55,327 bases of DNA from Lachnospiraceae bacterium (GTDB taxonomy: Bacteria > Bacillota > Clostridia > Lachnospirales > Lachnospiraceae). Each line of letters opens with the position of its first letter. Position 1 is the first letter of the stretch. The position numbers were made by a program, and so were the translations under genes. Below, piece after piece: positions 15,969-24,662 of this stretch. The notes beneath the pieces are model-generated. The model saw only the letters and a list, made by a program, of their open reading frames with translations. It was not told the DNA's origin and searched no databases. The stretch covers positions 1 through 55,327 of the forward strand of contig JAEELW010000112.1 of the NCBI GenBank assembly GCA_016282915.1, in the 5' to 3' direction.

Positions 15969-17180
15969 ATGGAGAATGTTGAAGCGATAAAACGAAGAGT
16001 GCTGAGACTGACGGTAGTGGCGCTGCTGCTGTTCTTTTCGTGCCTTCATCTGGTCTTTGCCAGTGCCGACACGAAAGAGAAGATGGAAGCCGCCGAAAGA
16101 AAGAAGCAGGAAAAGGAAGAAGAGCTGGCTTCGGCCCAGCAGGATCTGGAACGTACGGAGGAAAACCTGGCGGCCCTGGAGAGGGTACGGGTCGGATATC
16201 AGGGCGAGCTGAACCTCTTAAATGAGGAGATGCAGCTGGTGGCGGATAACCTGGCGGTGCTGGAGACGAAGATTGAGCTCAAGCAGATGGAGATCGACGA
16301 GACCCGTGCGGCCCTGGAAGAGGCGGTGGACCTGCGGCAGAGGCAGTACGAAAGCATGAAGGCCCGCATCCGTTTTCTGTACGAGGGCGGGAGCAACGGC
16401 TATATGGATATCCTCCTTTCCGCAGAGGATTTCGGCGAGTTCCTGAATTTTGCCGATTACGTGGAACAGCTGTCCGCCTACGACCGTGCCATGCTGGAGG
16501 AGTATGTGCGGACCGAGGGCGAGATCGGGGATGAGAGCCGGCGGCTTCAGGAAGAGATGAGTGAGCTCGTATCCCTGCAGGAAGGCGTTGAGGCGCAGCA
16601 GGCCAGGGTGAGTGAGCTGATCGGCAAGACCTCGAACCGTATCGCCGCAACGGCGGAATCCATCGAGGATGTGGAAGCACAGGCGGATGAGTACGAGCGC
16701 GAGGTGCAGGAAAAGCAGCAGGAAGCGGACGATGCCGAGCAGGAATACCTGAAGATCAAGGCGAAATACGAAGAGGAACTGCGGCTTTCCAGACTCGCGG
16801 CACAGTCGGCGTGGCGTGATATCTCGCAGGTGACATTTGAAGATGGGGACCGTTACCTCCTGGCCAACCTGATCTATTGTGAGGCGGGCGGAGAGCCCTA
16901 TGAGGGACAGGTGGCGGTAGGCGCCGTGGTGATCAACCGCGTGCTCAGTTCGGTCTATCCGGATACGGTGACCGGAGTGATCTATCAGAGATTCCAGTTT
17001 TCGCCGGTGAACAGCGGCATGCTGGCTAACGCGCTGGCCGTAGACAAAGCCACCCCCAGCTGTTACCGCGCCGCAGACGAGGCAATGTCGGGGGTGACCA
17101 ATGTAGGAAACTGTGTATACTTCCGTACGCCTATTCCGGGGCTGGAAGGCATACGCATCGGGGGGCATATCTTCTACTGA
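15969..17180 (+). CDS. Secreted coiled-coil protein with SleB-type cell-wall hydrolase domain
   Basis: 403 residues from the ATG at 15969. A signal peptide (RLTVVALLLFFSCLHLVFASA) is followed by about 240 residues of coiled coil with the PcsB-type hinge (MKARIRFLYEGG...AEDFGEFLNFADYVEQLSAYD), and a C-terminal Hydrolase_2 domain (LLANLIYCEAGGEPYEGQVAVGAVVINR, where Glu of YCEAGGEP is the likely catalytic residue). SleB enzymes are lytic transglycosylases of spore cortex and wall. The coiled coil resembles that of the M23 protein at 33114, suggesting control by FtsEX or similar. Its last 7 bases overlap the convergent DUF402 gene. Confidence 0.85.
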   Translation: MENVEAIKRRVLRLTVVALLLFFSCLHLVFASADTKEKMEAAERKKQEKEEELASAQQDLERTEENLAALERVRVGYQGELNLLNEEMQLVADNLAVLETKIELKQMEIDETRAALEEAVDLRQRQYESMKARIRFLYEGGSNGYMDILLSAEDFGEFLNFADYVEQLSAYDRAMLEEYVRTEGEIGDESRRLQEEMSELVSLQEGVEAQQARVSELIGKTSNRIAATAESIEDVEAQADEYEREVQEKQQEADDAEQEYLKIKAKYEEELRLSRLAAQSAWRDISQVTFEDGDRYLLANLIYCEAGGEPYEGQVAVGAVVINRVLSSVYPDTVTGVIYQRFQFSPVNSGMLANALAVDKATPSCYRAADEAMSGVTNVGNCVYFRTPIPGLEGIRIGGHIFY

Positions 17181-17665
17181 GTTTCGGAGGATTCTGCGTT
17201 TTCGATATGGATCGTCAGCGTATCGAATTTGTCGGCATAGATGATCTGCAGCAGCCGGTCGAGCTGCGTCAGGGAACGTTTCAGCTGTTCAAGCGTGATC
17301 AGGTCTTCATCGAGGCAGCGCACCATTTCATCGATATCCACAACTTTTACAAAGCCGTCGGGATAGATGATCACATCGGCCAGAAGGTCGGTGACGACGA
17401 GCCGTTCCTCGTTTTCCTCCTCGAAGTCCACGATATCGCAGTACCAGTATAATAAACTGTTTTCCGCCGTGTAGAATTTGCTCACCTTGATGCCTTCCCG
17501 GCGGAAATAGCAGGAATAGCCGTGATGCAGGTCTTTTTTCGGTTTCAGGGCGTTCCATTTTGTGAGGATGATGTTTTCGTTCCATTCCAGGATCTCATCA
17601 TCTTTGAGCGCGACGCACTCCTGCGGGATCAGACGTTTGCGATAGAGCATGGGATAGGCCATCAC
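17174..17665 (-). CDS. DUF402 protein
   Basis: 163 residues (GTG at 17665 or ATG at 17662; AAGGAGG lies upstream). The DUF402 signature is seen in YCDIVDFEE, VVTDLLADVIIYPDG and KVVDIDEM, with a helical C-terminus (LEQLKRSLTQLDRLLQIIYAD). Members include nucleoside di-/triphosphate phosphatases in Gram-positive bacteria (Ntdp/SaNSA type); the carboxylates in the motif bind divalent metal. Cytosolic. It has its own promoter and stands alone on the minus strand, converging with the SleB-type gene. Exact nucleotide preference cannot be inferred. Confidence 0.8.
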   Translation of the reverse strand: MMAYPMLYRKRLIPQECVALKDDEILEWNENIILTKWNALKPKKDLHHGYSCYFRREGIKVSKFYTAENSLLYWYCDIVDFEEENEERLVVTDLLADVIIYPDGFVKVVDIDEMVRCLDEDLITLEQLKRSLTQLDRLLQIIYADKFDTLTIHIENAESSETQ

Positions 17666-17689
17666 GGAATCCTCCTTGTTTTTCCTAAA

Positions 17690-17718
17690 AGTGTAGCGCG
17701 TGGGAGGATTTATGTCAA
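17690..17718 (-). promoter_or_regulatory. Sigma-A type promoter for the DUF402 gene
   Basis: Minus strand TTGACA (17713-17718), 17 bases, TACACT (17690-17695); the start codon is about 25 bases from the -10. Confidence 0.75.
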
Positions 17719-17777
17719 CGGGTGAACAGGTACAGATCCCCCGAAAGTGAGCGCCGGTGCAGATGAACTCCCCTCGC

Positions 17778-17807
17778 TTGCATTTCCTCCCAGTTCGGTG
17801 GTATAAT
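17778..17807 (+). promoter_or_regulatory. Promoter directly abutting the gdpP start
   Basis: TTGCAT (17778-17783), 18 bases, TATAAT (17802-17807). The gdpP ATG is at 17816, only 8 bases past the -10, so the mRNA would be leaderless or nearly so. Confidence 0.65.
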
Positions 17808-17815
17808 AGGTCGGT

Positions 17816-19855
17816 ATGTCCGGAAAGCAGAAAGTAAAAGGAAAACTGAAAGCATACGTTCAGGCTCCGCTTTTGCTGGGGCTTATCCTTGTGCTGGTCA
17901 ATGTCGGGATCTATCTCGTCAATATACAGGCGGGGATGATACTCAGCGGCTTTGCGCTGGTCTATCTGATCACCATGATCTTTATGGTGCTTTTCGCGCG
18001 GCCGGGCCTGAATTCGGAGCTGGTGAATTTTGCCACGGAATACGGGCAGGTGCAGAAGCGTCTCTTAAAGGAGCTGGAGCTTCCGCATGCGCTGCTGGAC
18101 GGCAGCGGCCGCATCATGTGGATGAACAGTGCCTTTGAAAAACTGGGCGAAAAGGAACGCTTTTATAAAAAGAACATCCACAATTTCATGCCCGAGATCA
18201 AGCGCGAACTGCTTCCGGAGGAAGATGAGATCCGGGAGATCAACTTAAGCTATGCGGACAGGGATTATCTCGCGCGCATCAAGCGGATCGAGCTGCAGGA
18301 TGTGGAGCCTCTGATGGAGATCGAAGATGAGTCGAGCTCCGGCCTTTTTGCACTCTACCTTTTCGACCAGACGGCCCTGAACCTTGCGCTGACCGAACTG
18401 GATAACCAGAGCGTAGTGGTGGGCTTCCTTTATATCGACAACTACGACGAAGCACTGGAAAGCGTGGAGGATGTGGGACGGAGCCTCCTGGGCGCCTTTA
18501 TCGACCGGCAGGTGAGCCAGTATGTCAATGATCTGGACGGCATCGTCCGCAAGACGGAAAAGGGCAAGTATCTGGTGATCCTCAGGAAGAGCGCACTGAC
18601 ACAGGCCATGGACGGCAAGTTCAAGATCCTTGAGGATGTGAAGAGCATCAATATCGGAAATGAGATCCCGGTCACGCTTTCGATCGGTATCGGTCTGGGC
18701 GGGCTGACCTACGCGCAGAACTGCGAATTTGCGAGAAACGCGATGGATCTGGCCCTGGGCCGCGGCGGCGACCAGGCGGTGGTCAAAAGCAAGGACAGCG
18801 TCAGTTATTTCGGCGGCAAGAGCCAGCAGAAGGAAACGCCCACACGCGTGCGTGCCCGCGTCAAGGCCCAGGCACTGGAGGAGATCATCTCCAGCCGCGA
18901 GACCATTTTTGTCATGGGACACCGCAACGGCGATATGGACAGCTTCGGTGCCGCGGTCGGCATACGTGCGGCGGCTCTGAGCCTGGAGAAGAAATGTTAT
19001 ATCGTGCTGGAAAATGTCACGCCTTCCCTGCAGCCGCTGGTGGATCTGTACCGCAACCGTGCGGATTACGAGGAGGATTCGGTGATCAGCGCACAGAGGG
19101 CGCAGGAACTGCTGGACGCGAACAGCGCCGTGGTGGTGGTGGATGTGAACCGTCCGGGCATCACGGAGTGTCCGGAGCTTTTGAAGAACTGCAAGGCGCT
19201 GGTGGTACTGGATCATCACCGTCAGGGACAGGATACCATCGAGAATGCGACGCTTTCCTATGTGGAGCCCAATGCATCTTCTGCCTGCGAGATGGTGGCG
19301 GAGATGCTGCAGTATGTGAATAACGGCGTCAAGTTCAAGAGCGTGGTGGCCGACTGTCTCTATTCTGGTATCGTTATGGATACCCAGAGCTTTACCAGCA
19401 AGACCGGCGTACGTACCTTTGAAGCGGCGGCTTTCCTGCGCAGGAACGGCGCCGATGTGACGCGGGTGCGCAAGATGTTCCGCGAGGACGTGGCCGATTA
19501 CATGGCCAAGGCCGAGGCGGTGCGAAATGCCGAGATCTACCGGAAGGATTATATCCTGAGCTCCTGCCAGAGCGAGGGACTGAAGAGCCCCACGGTGGTG
19601 GCGGCCCAGGCGGCCAACGATCTGCTGAACATCAACGGTGTGCGCGCCAGCTTCGTATTGACGGAGTATCAGGGACAGGTCTATATCTCGGCCCGTTCCA
19701 TCGATGAAGTGAATGTCCAGATCATCATGGAAAAGCTCGGCGGCGGCGGGCATATGAGCAGCAGCGGTGCCCAGATGAAGAATACCACGGTCGAAGCTGC
19801 GATGATCGTTCTGAAAAATACCTTGGATACCATGATACAGGAGGGTGAGATCTGA
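17816..19855 (+). CDS. gdpP: Cyclic-di-AMP phosphodiesterase GdpP (DHH family)
   Basis: 679 residues. Hydrolyses c-di-AMP to pApA, controlling wall homeostasis and potassium uptake. Two N-terminal membrane helices (LLLGLILVLVNVGIYLV, AGMILSGFALVYLITMIFMVLF), a PAS-like domain (ELPHALLDGSGRIMWMNSAF), a degenerate GGDEF domain that lacks the GGDEF signature, then DHH/DHHA1 with the manganese ligands His 369, Asp 373, Asp 375 (GHRNGDMDSFGAA), VVVVDVNRPG, DHH 466-468, and GGGGHMSSSG near the end. The gdpP-rplI-dnaB order is the standard Firmicutes arrangement. The rplI ATG shares one base with the gdpP stop. Confidence 0.96.
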   Translation: MSGKQKVKGKLKAYVQAPLLLGLILVLVNVGIYLVNIQAGMILSGFALVYLITMIFMVLFARPGLNSELVNFATEYGQVQKRLLKELELPHALLDGSGRIMWMNSAFEKLGEKERFYKKNIHNFMPEIKRELLPEEDEIREINLSYADRDYLARIKRIELQDVEPLMEIEDESSSGLFALYLFDQTALNLALTELDNQSVVVGFLYIDNYDEALESVEDVGRSLLGAFIDRQVSQYVNDLDGIVRKTEKGKYLVILRKSALTQAMDGKFKILEDVKSINIGNEIPVTLSIGIGLGGLTYAQNCEFARNAMDLALGRGGDQAVVKSKDSVSYFGGKSQQKETPTRVRARVKAQALEEIISSRETIFVMGHRNGDMDSFGAAVGIRAAALSLEKKCYIVLENVTPSLQPLVDLYRNRADYEEDSVISAQRAQELLDANSAVVVVDVNRPGITECPELLKNCKALVVLDHHRQGQDTIENATLSYVEPNASSACEMVAEMLQYVNNGVKFKSVVADCLYSGIVMDTQSFTSKTGVRTFEAAAFLRRNGADVTRVRKMFREDVADYMAKAEAVRNAEIYRKDYILSSCQSEGLKSPTVVAAQAANDLLNINGVRASFVLTEYQGQVYISARSIDEVNVQIIMEKLGGGGHMSSSGAQMKNTTVEAAMIVLKNTLDTMIQEGEI

Positions 19856-20304
19856 TGAAAGTGATATTGACGGAAGATGTAAAGGCTCTGGGAAAAGCGG
19901 GTGATCTGGTCGAAGTGAGCGACGGATATGCCCGGAATTTTATTCTGAGCAAGAAAAAAGGCGTGGAAGCCACTTCGGCAAACCTGAACAATATGAAGCT
20001 GAAAAAGGCCAATGACGAGCGCATCGCGAAGGAGCAGCTGGAAGAAGCAAAGGCTTTCGCGAAAGAGCTCTCCACGAAGGAACTGAAGCTGGGGATCCGT
20101 GCCGGTGAAGGCGGCAGGGCCTTCGGCTCCATTACATCGAAGGAGATCGCGCAGGCTGCACAGGATCAGCTGGGTCTGACGCTGGACAAGAAAAAGATCA
20201 TCCTGAAGGATCCGATCAAGAGTGCGGGAGTGCAGCAGATCCAGATCCGTCTGCATCCGCAGGTGATGGGAGAGCTGAAGCTTACGGTGATCGAGGAGAA
20301 GTAA
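19855..20304 (+). CDS. rplI: 50S ribosomal protein L9
   Basis: 149 residues, the usual size. The N-terminal rRNA-binding domain begins MKVILTEDVKALGKAGDLVEVSDGYARNF (split here only by family comparison), followed by the long exposed connecting helix and the C-terminal domain (AGEGGRAFGSITSKEIAQA). It lies between gdpP and dnaB, overlapping the first by one base and ending one base before the second, so all three are probably one transcript. Confidence 0.97.
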   Translation: MKVILTEDVKALGKAGDLVEVSDGYARNFILSKKKGVEATSANLNNMKLKKANDERIAKEQLEEAKAFAKELSTKELKLGIRAGEGGRAFGSITSKEIAQAAQDQLGLTLDKKKIILKDPIKSAGVQQIQIRLHPQVMGELKLTVIEEK

Positions 20305-20305
20305 G

Positions 20306-21649
20306 ATGCCGGAAGGAAACGATAGCGCCGCGCGCAGGATACGGCCCCATAACCGGGAGGCCGAGGCTGCCGTGCTGGGCGGTCTGTATATCGATAATTC
20401 GCAGATCACCGCGGTCAGGGATATACTGCCGGATCCGGCAATGTTTTATAATAAGACCTACGGAAGCATCTATGAGGCGATGATCGCGCTTCACCGTAAG
20501 GCCATGGCCATCGATATGGTCACCCTGCAGGATAAGCTGAAAGAGATGAACGTGCCCCCCGAGGTGGTGAGCGCGGATTTTCTGCGGGATGTGATCACGG
20601 CCGTGCCGACGGCGGCAAATGTGAAATATTACGCCAATATCGTGGCGGAGAAGGCGCTGATGCGGGATCTTCTCACGGTCACGGAGGCGATCACCGAGGA
20701 CTGCTACAACGGGAACAAGGAAGTGAACGAACTGCTGGAGGAGACGGAGCGCAACGTGTTTGCCGTGGTGCAGAAGCGTTCGGTCGGGCGTATCACGCCG
20801 GTAGAGCAGATCGTCATGCATTCTCTGGAGATGATCGACAAGGCAGCCCGGACCACCGGAGAGGTGACGGGACTTGCCACCGGTTTTACGGATCTGGATC
20901 ACAAGACGGCGGGCTTTCAGCCGGGAAATCTGGTCCTTGTGGCGGCGCGTCCGGCGATGGGAAAGACCTCCCTGGTGCTGAGCATGCTTCAGAATATCGT
21001 GACGAAGCAGAAGAAACCGGCACTGATGTTTTCGCTGGAAATGAGCGATAACGAGCTGATGAACCGTCTGCTTTCCATGGATTCCGGCGTGAATTCGCAG
21101 AAATTCAAGACCGGCGATCTAACGGATGCGGACTGGGAACTGCTGACCGAGAGCGGCGGGAATCTGGCGCATGCGCCGATCTATATGGTGGATACCGCGA
21201 CCACGCTGGGCGAGATCAGTTCCATCTCCCGTAAGCTTAAAGCGGAAAAGGATATCCAGGTGGTGGTGATCGACTACCTGCAGCTGATGAATTCCACCAG
21301 CCGCAGGGCGGACAGCCGGCAGCAGGAGATCTCCGAGATCTCGCGCGGACTGAAGCTTCTGGCAAAAGAGCTGGGCATTCCGATCATCGCGCTCTCACAG
21401 CTTTCCCGCGGACCGGAGTCGCGTACGGATCACCGGCCCATGCTTTCGGACCTGCGTGAATCCGGAGCGATCGAGCAGGATGCGGATACGGTGCTTTTTA
21501 TATATCGCGATGAAGTTTATAAAGCGGACAGTGATAAAAAGGGGATAGCCGAGATCATCATCGCCAAGCAGCGAAGCGGTCCCATTGGGACGGTGGAACT
21601 GGTATGGCTTCCGGATTTCACCCAGTTTAAGAATAAGGAATACAGGTAA
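20306..21649 (+). CDS. dnaB: Replicative DNA helicase DnaB (DnaC in Bacillus naming)
   Basis: 447 residues. Hexameric 5'-3' helicase that opens the fork. The N-terminal primase-binding domain starts RIRPHNREAEAAVLGGL; the RecA-like C-terminal domain has Walker A ARPAMGKTS (Lys near residue 220), Walker B VVVIDYLQLMN, the DnaB-type LSQLSRGPESR and SDLRESGAIEQDAD. No intein is present. The stop is followed after 5 bases by the NAGPA-type gene, which is probably a transcriptional hitch-hiker rather than a replication partner. Confidence 0.96.
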   Translation: MPEGNDSAARRIRPHNREAEAAVLGGLYIDNSQITAVRDILPDPAMFYNKTYGSIYEAMIALHRKAMAIDMVTLQDKLKEMNVPPEVVSADFLRDVITAVPTAANVKYYANIVAEKALMRDLLTVTEAITEDCYNGNKEVNELLEETERNVFAVVQKRSVGRITPVEQIVMHSLEMIDKAARTTGEVTGLATGFTDLDHKTAGFQPGNLVLVAARPAMGKTSLVLSMLQNIVTKQKKPALMFSLEMSDNELMNRLLSMDSGVNSQKFKTGDLTDADWELLTESGGNLAHAPIYMVDTATTLGEISSISRKLKAEKDIQVVVIDYLQLMNSTSRRADSRQQEISEISRGLKLLAKELGIPIIALSQLSRGPESRTDHRPMLSDLRESGAIEQDADTVLFIYRDEVYKADSDKKGIAEIIIAKQRSGPIGTVELVWLPDFTQFKNKEYR

Positions 21650-21654
21650 AGCAG

Positions 21655-23460
21655 ATGCAGTATATCACCAGACAGGAAAAACGCAGACGTGACAGTCTGC
21701 ACTTCGATGAAAGTGAATACCTTGGGAATACCGGTTTTGCCGGCGTGTCTTCCTCGGTCAGGGAAAAGGTCCTGAAGGAAGTGACGGATGAGGTGAAGCA
21801 GGGGACGCGCGTAAATACGGTGAGCGGGAGCCGCGCCGGGACAGCCGTTTATATTAACGGTGGCCGCTCTGGTGACAGCGCGGAAAGCGGAGCCTCCGGG
21901 GACGGGTACTACGATGAGGACGGCAGTTACACCGAAAGCGGGTACTACGATGAAGACGGGAATTACGCCGAAGGCGGGTACTACGATGAAGACGGGAATT
22001 ACGCCGAAGGCGGGTACTACGATGAGGACGGGAATTACGTCGAAGGCGGGTACTACGATGAAGACGGGAATTACGTCGAAGGCGGGTACTACGATGAAAA
22101 CGGGAATTACGTCGAAGACGGGTACTACGATGAAAACGGGAATTACGTTGAAGGCGGGTACTATGACGAAAACGGCGATTACGCCGGAGACGGGTATTAT
22201 GACGGGGCCGACGATGCCGGCGGGTATTATGACGAAGACGACGCATATGAGGAAGACGGCGACGGCAGCGAAGACGGCTACTATGATGACGACGAATACG
22301 AAGAGGAAGGTCCCTATGACCGCGGCAGCGGTTATTCCTATGATGATTATGAGGGAGATATCCCCGCAGCACCGGTAAAGAAGAAAGAGAAGAAGGAAAA
22401 AAAGACCGGGAAAAAGCGCAGTCCGCTCCGTAAAGTATGGAGCGTGGTCTGGCGTGTCCTGGTATTTATACTCGTGACGGCACTCATACTGCTCTTCTTC
22501 ATCGTGGGAGCGGTAAAGACGATCCTGAACGATCCCTGCCCTTCGGAGACCTTCAAGAGCGAATTTGTTTCCTTTGCATTTGAGACCAGCGCCCTTAAAT
22601 GGCTGCCCCGGGTCTTCCTTTCGGATGAGGAGGTGGATGATATCATCAACCGCAACCTGATGCCGGAAGCACCGGACGGCACGGTTTCGGACAAGGATCT
22701 GATCGTGATCGATGAGACCCCGGATGAGGACGTGGAGCCGATCACGCTGGAGGAACTTTTCGGTACCACATATCACGGCTACATGATGACCATACAGGAT
22801 CCTTCTACGGTCTATGTCGGCATTGTGGACCAGTTTGCGGAAGCGCGCGGCTGGATCGTTCCCCAGTTCTGCGAGACCTACGGGGCCATCGGCGGTGTGA
22901 ACGGCGGTGAATTCGTGGATATGGGAAGCTATTCCTACACGGCCATGCCTGTGGGAGGTGTGGTCAGCCAGGGCAAGGCGGTCTTTGAAAACAACGCCGG
23001 CGGCAAATGGAATCTGGTGTGCATGACGGATGAGAACAAGCTGCTGCTGCTCAAGGGATATTCGGTGCAGGCGGCAGTGAACGAATACCATGTGCGTGAC
23101 TGTGTGCATGTCAAGCATGAGACAGGGCCTTTCCTGATCATCGACGGCGAGCCTCTGGAAGTGCCCAGCATCGATGTGTACGGCGGCGGCAAGAATCCCC
23201 GTACGGCCATCGGGCAGCGTGCGGACGGCGCGATACTGATGTGCGTTGTGGACGGACGTCAGGCTTCCAGCCTGGGTGCGACCTTTAAGGACATGATCGA
23301 TATCATGCAGGAATACGGCGCGGTGAACGCCGCCTGCCTGGACGGAGGAACCTCCACGCAGATGTATTATGAAGGCGAGATCGTCAATAATCCCTACTCG
23401 CCCACGGGACCGAGGCGCTGTCCTACGGCCTGGCTGGTTGGCGGAGGTGAGAGAAAATGA
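21655..23460 (+). CDS. Membrane-anchored phosphodiester glycosidase (NAGPA/DUF2233) with acidic Tyr repeats
   Basis: 601 residues. N-terminal cytosolic part: about 80 residues, then eight 12-residue repeats of GYYDEDGNYAEG type plus degenerate copies, then a Lys-rich patch and one membrane helix (WRVLVFILVTALILLFFIVGA). The extracellular part ends in a NAGPA-type domain (GAIGGVNGGEFVD, DGGTSTQMYYEGE, GPRRCPTAWLVGG). Such domains remove GlcNAc from phosphodiester links in wall polymers or serve as exopolysaccharide proteins; the bacterial substrates are mostly unknown. It overlaps the next gene by 4 bases. The layout, acidic Tyr-rich, basic patch, helix, hydrolase, parallels the GH18 protein at 11867. 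Confidence 0.85.
   Translation: MQYITRQEKRRRDSLHFDESEYLGNTGFAGVSSSVREKVLKEVTDEVKQGTRVNTVSGSRAGTAVYINGGRSGDSAESGASGDGYYDEDGSYTESGYYDEDGNYAEGGYYDEDGNYAEGGYYDEDGNYVEGGYYDEDGNYVEGGYYDENGNYVEDGYYDENGNYVEGGYYDENGDYAGDGYYDGADDAGGYYDEDDAYEEDGDGSEDGYYDDDEYEEEGPYDRGSGYSYDDYEGDIPAAPVKKKEKKEKKTGKKRSPLRKVWSVVWRVLVFILVTALILLFFIVGAVKTILNDPCPSETFKSEFVSFAFETSALKWLPRVFLSDEEVDDIINRNLMPEAPDGTVSDKDLIVIDETPDEDVEPITLEELFGTTYHGYMMTIQDPSTVYVGIVDQFAEARGWIVPQFCETYGAIGGVNGGEFVDMGSYSYTAMPVGGVVSQGKAVFENNAGGKWNLVCMTDENKLLLLKGYSVQAAVNEYHVRDCVHVKHETGPFLIIDGEPLEVPSIDVYGGGKNPRTAIGQRADGAILMCVVDGRQASSLGATFKDMIDIMQEYGAVNAACLDGGTSTQMYYEGEIVNNPYSPTGPRRCPTAWLVGGGERK
21904..22191 (+). repeat. Eight 36-bp tandem repeats
   Basis: Each unit encodes GYYD(E)(D/N)GNYxEG; the units at 21940-22083 are almost identical in DNA, later ones diverge, and partial copies run to about 22290. 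Copy number changes would stay in frame. Confidence 0.85.
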
Positions 23461-24593
23461 GCGCAAAGAAACAGAAAAAGAAGAAGAAGTTTCCCATATT
23501 TGCCGTACTCATGCTCGTATATATCGTGGTGGGGATCACGGTAAGCCTGATCCTCTTTAAGAAGCTGCGTTCGTGGCTTACGGATTACGAGTCTTCCCAG
23601 GCGAAGTACGGACTGGATGAAGTGCTGGCGGCACTGGATGCCAACGATATCGACAGCATCATCCGTGAGGATACGCTGTCGACGGAGATGCCCGGCGCTA
23701 CGCTGGATGCCTACCGCAGTGTGCTGAAGGATCGTTTTTCCGGCAAAACGGTCAGCGTCAACGAAGCGAAGGACGCTACCAAGGAAGTGCCCAAATACGT
23801 GCTGCTGGCCGACGGCGAAGCCGTCATGGATGTGACGCTCAAGGTTAAGGGCAAAAACGAAAGTGATATGGATCTGTGGACCTATGACCATTTCTATCCG
23901 GATGCCTACAACCGTAACGACACGGTCTATACGATCACGGTACTGAAGGGCTGTGTGGTCCGTGCGAACGGCAAGGCCCTGGGCGATGAGGATGTGAAAA
24001 AGGATGCCGACGGAAATCCGAAGATCACACAGATCAAGGATCTGAAGGCAGTGGAGCAGTATCTGGCGGAGGTGCCCTGCTTTATCACCTACAGTGTGAG
24101 CGGTTTTCTGACGGAGCCGCAGATCACGGCCGAGACGAAGGACGGAAAGTCTATGGAGCTTGCGAGGGAAGGGAACGAGTTTTCGGCGGACCTGCCCTTT
24201 GAAGAGAGCCTGGCTGCCGAGGTGGAGGCGATCTGCCCGACGATCATGGAGGCCTACGGAAAGCGTTTCATCGGAAAGAATACCGGCGAGATCCTGAAGT
24301 ACCTGCTGCCGGATTCCGAGTATAAGAACTCCCTGGTCACGGCGATGACCAATTTCTATCCGACCGAAAAGATCAAGAGCTTTACTTTCGATAACGAAAG
24401 CTGCTCGAATTTCATTACCTATACCGAGAACTGCGTTTCGGTCGATATCCGTTTTGATCTGATCGTGGAATTCAATGTGGCCGGTTATAATACCGAAAAT
24501 GAAGGCAGCGAAGCCACCTGGCTCTTCATCAAACAGGACGGGACCTGGTATCTTGCGGCGGTACCGAGACAGCGCCCGGTCAAGGATGAATAG
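23457..24593 (+). CDS. Single-pass membrane protein of unknown function
   Basis: 378 residues: a run of Lys (KKQKKKKKF), one membrane helix (FAVLMLVYIVVGITVSLILF) and a large extracellular part with no domain I recognise. The last third (SCSNFITYTENCVSVDIRFDLIVEF...WLFIKQDGTWYLAAV) has the alternating pattern of an NTF2-like or DUF4878-type fold ending in a typical GTWYLA strand. The ATG overlaps the upstream NAGPA gene stop, so the two surface proteins probably work together. A terminator follows 37 bases later. Confidence 0.7.
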   Translation: MSAKKQKKKKKFPIFAVLMLVYIVVGITVSLILFKKLRSWLTDYESSQAKYGLDEVLAALDANDIDSIIREDTLSTEMPGATLDAYRSVLKDRFSGKTVSVNEAKDATKEVPKYVLLADGEAVMDVTLKVKGKNESDMDLWTYDHFYPDAYNRNDTVYTITVLKGCVVRANGKALGDEDVKKDADGNPKITQIKDLKAVEQYLAEVPCFITYSVSGFLTEPQITAETKDGKSMELAREGNEFSADLPFEESLAAEVEAICPTIMEAYGKRFIGKNTGEILKYLLPDSEYKNSLVTAMTNFYPTEKIKSFTFDNESCSNFITYTENCVSVDIRFDLIVEFNVAGYNTENEGSEATWLFIKQDGTWYLAAVPRQRPVKDE

Positions 24594-24621
24594 GGATGTT
24601 GAAGACAGATCTGTATTGATA

Positions 24622-24652
24622 AAAAAAAGAGCGGCCCAAAGGCCGCTTTTTT
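24622..24652 (+). terminator. Bidirectional Rho-independent terminator
   Basis: AGCGGCC (24630-24636), CAAA loop, GGCCGCT (24641-24647), then six Ts; the A-run 24622-24628 makes it work for hpt on the minus strand too. Confidence 0.88.
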
Positions 24653-24662
24653 CCTGCCGCTT

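Noticed and set aside
21517-23466. 649-codon minus-strand frame opposite the NAGPA gene
   Set aside because: Produced by the 36-bp repeats (VIPVFIVVPAF pattern) and G+C-rich third positions; plus strand is clearly coding.
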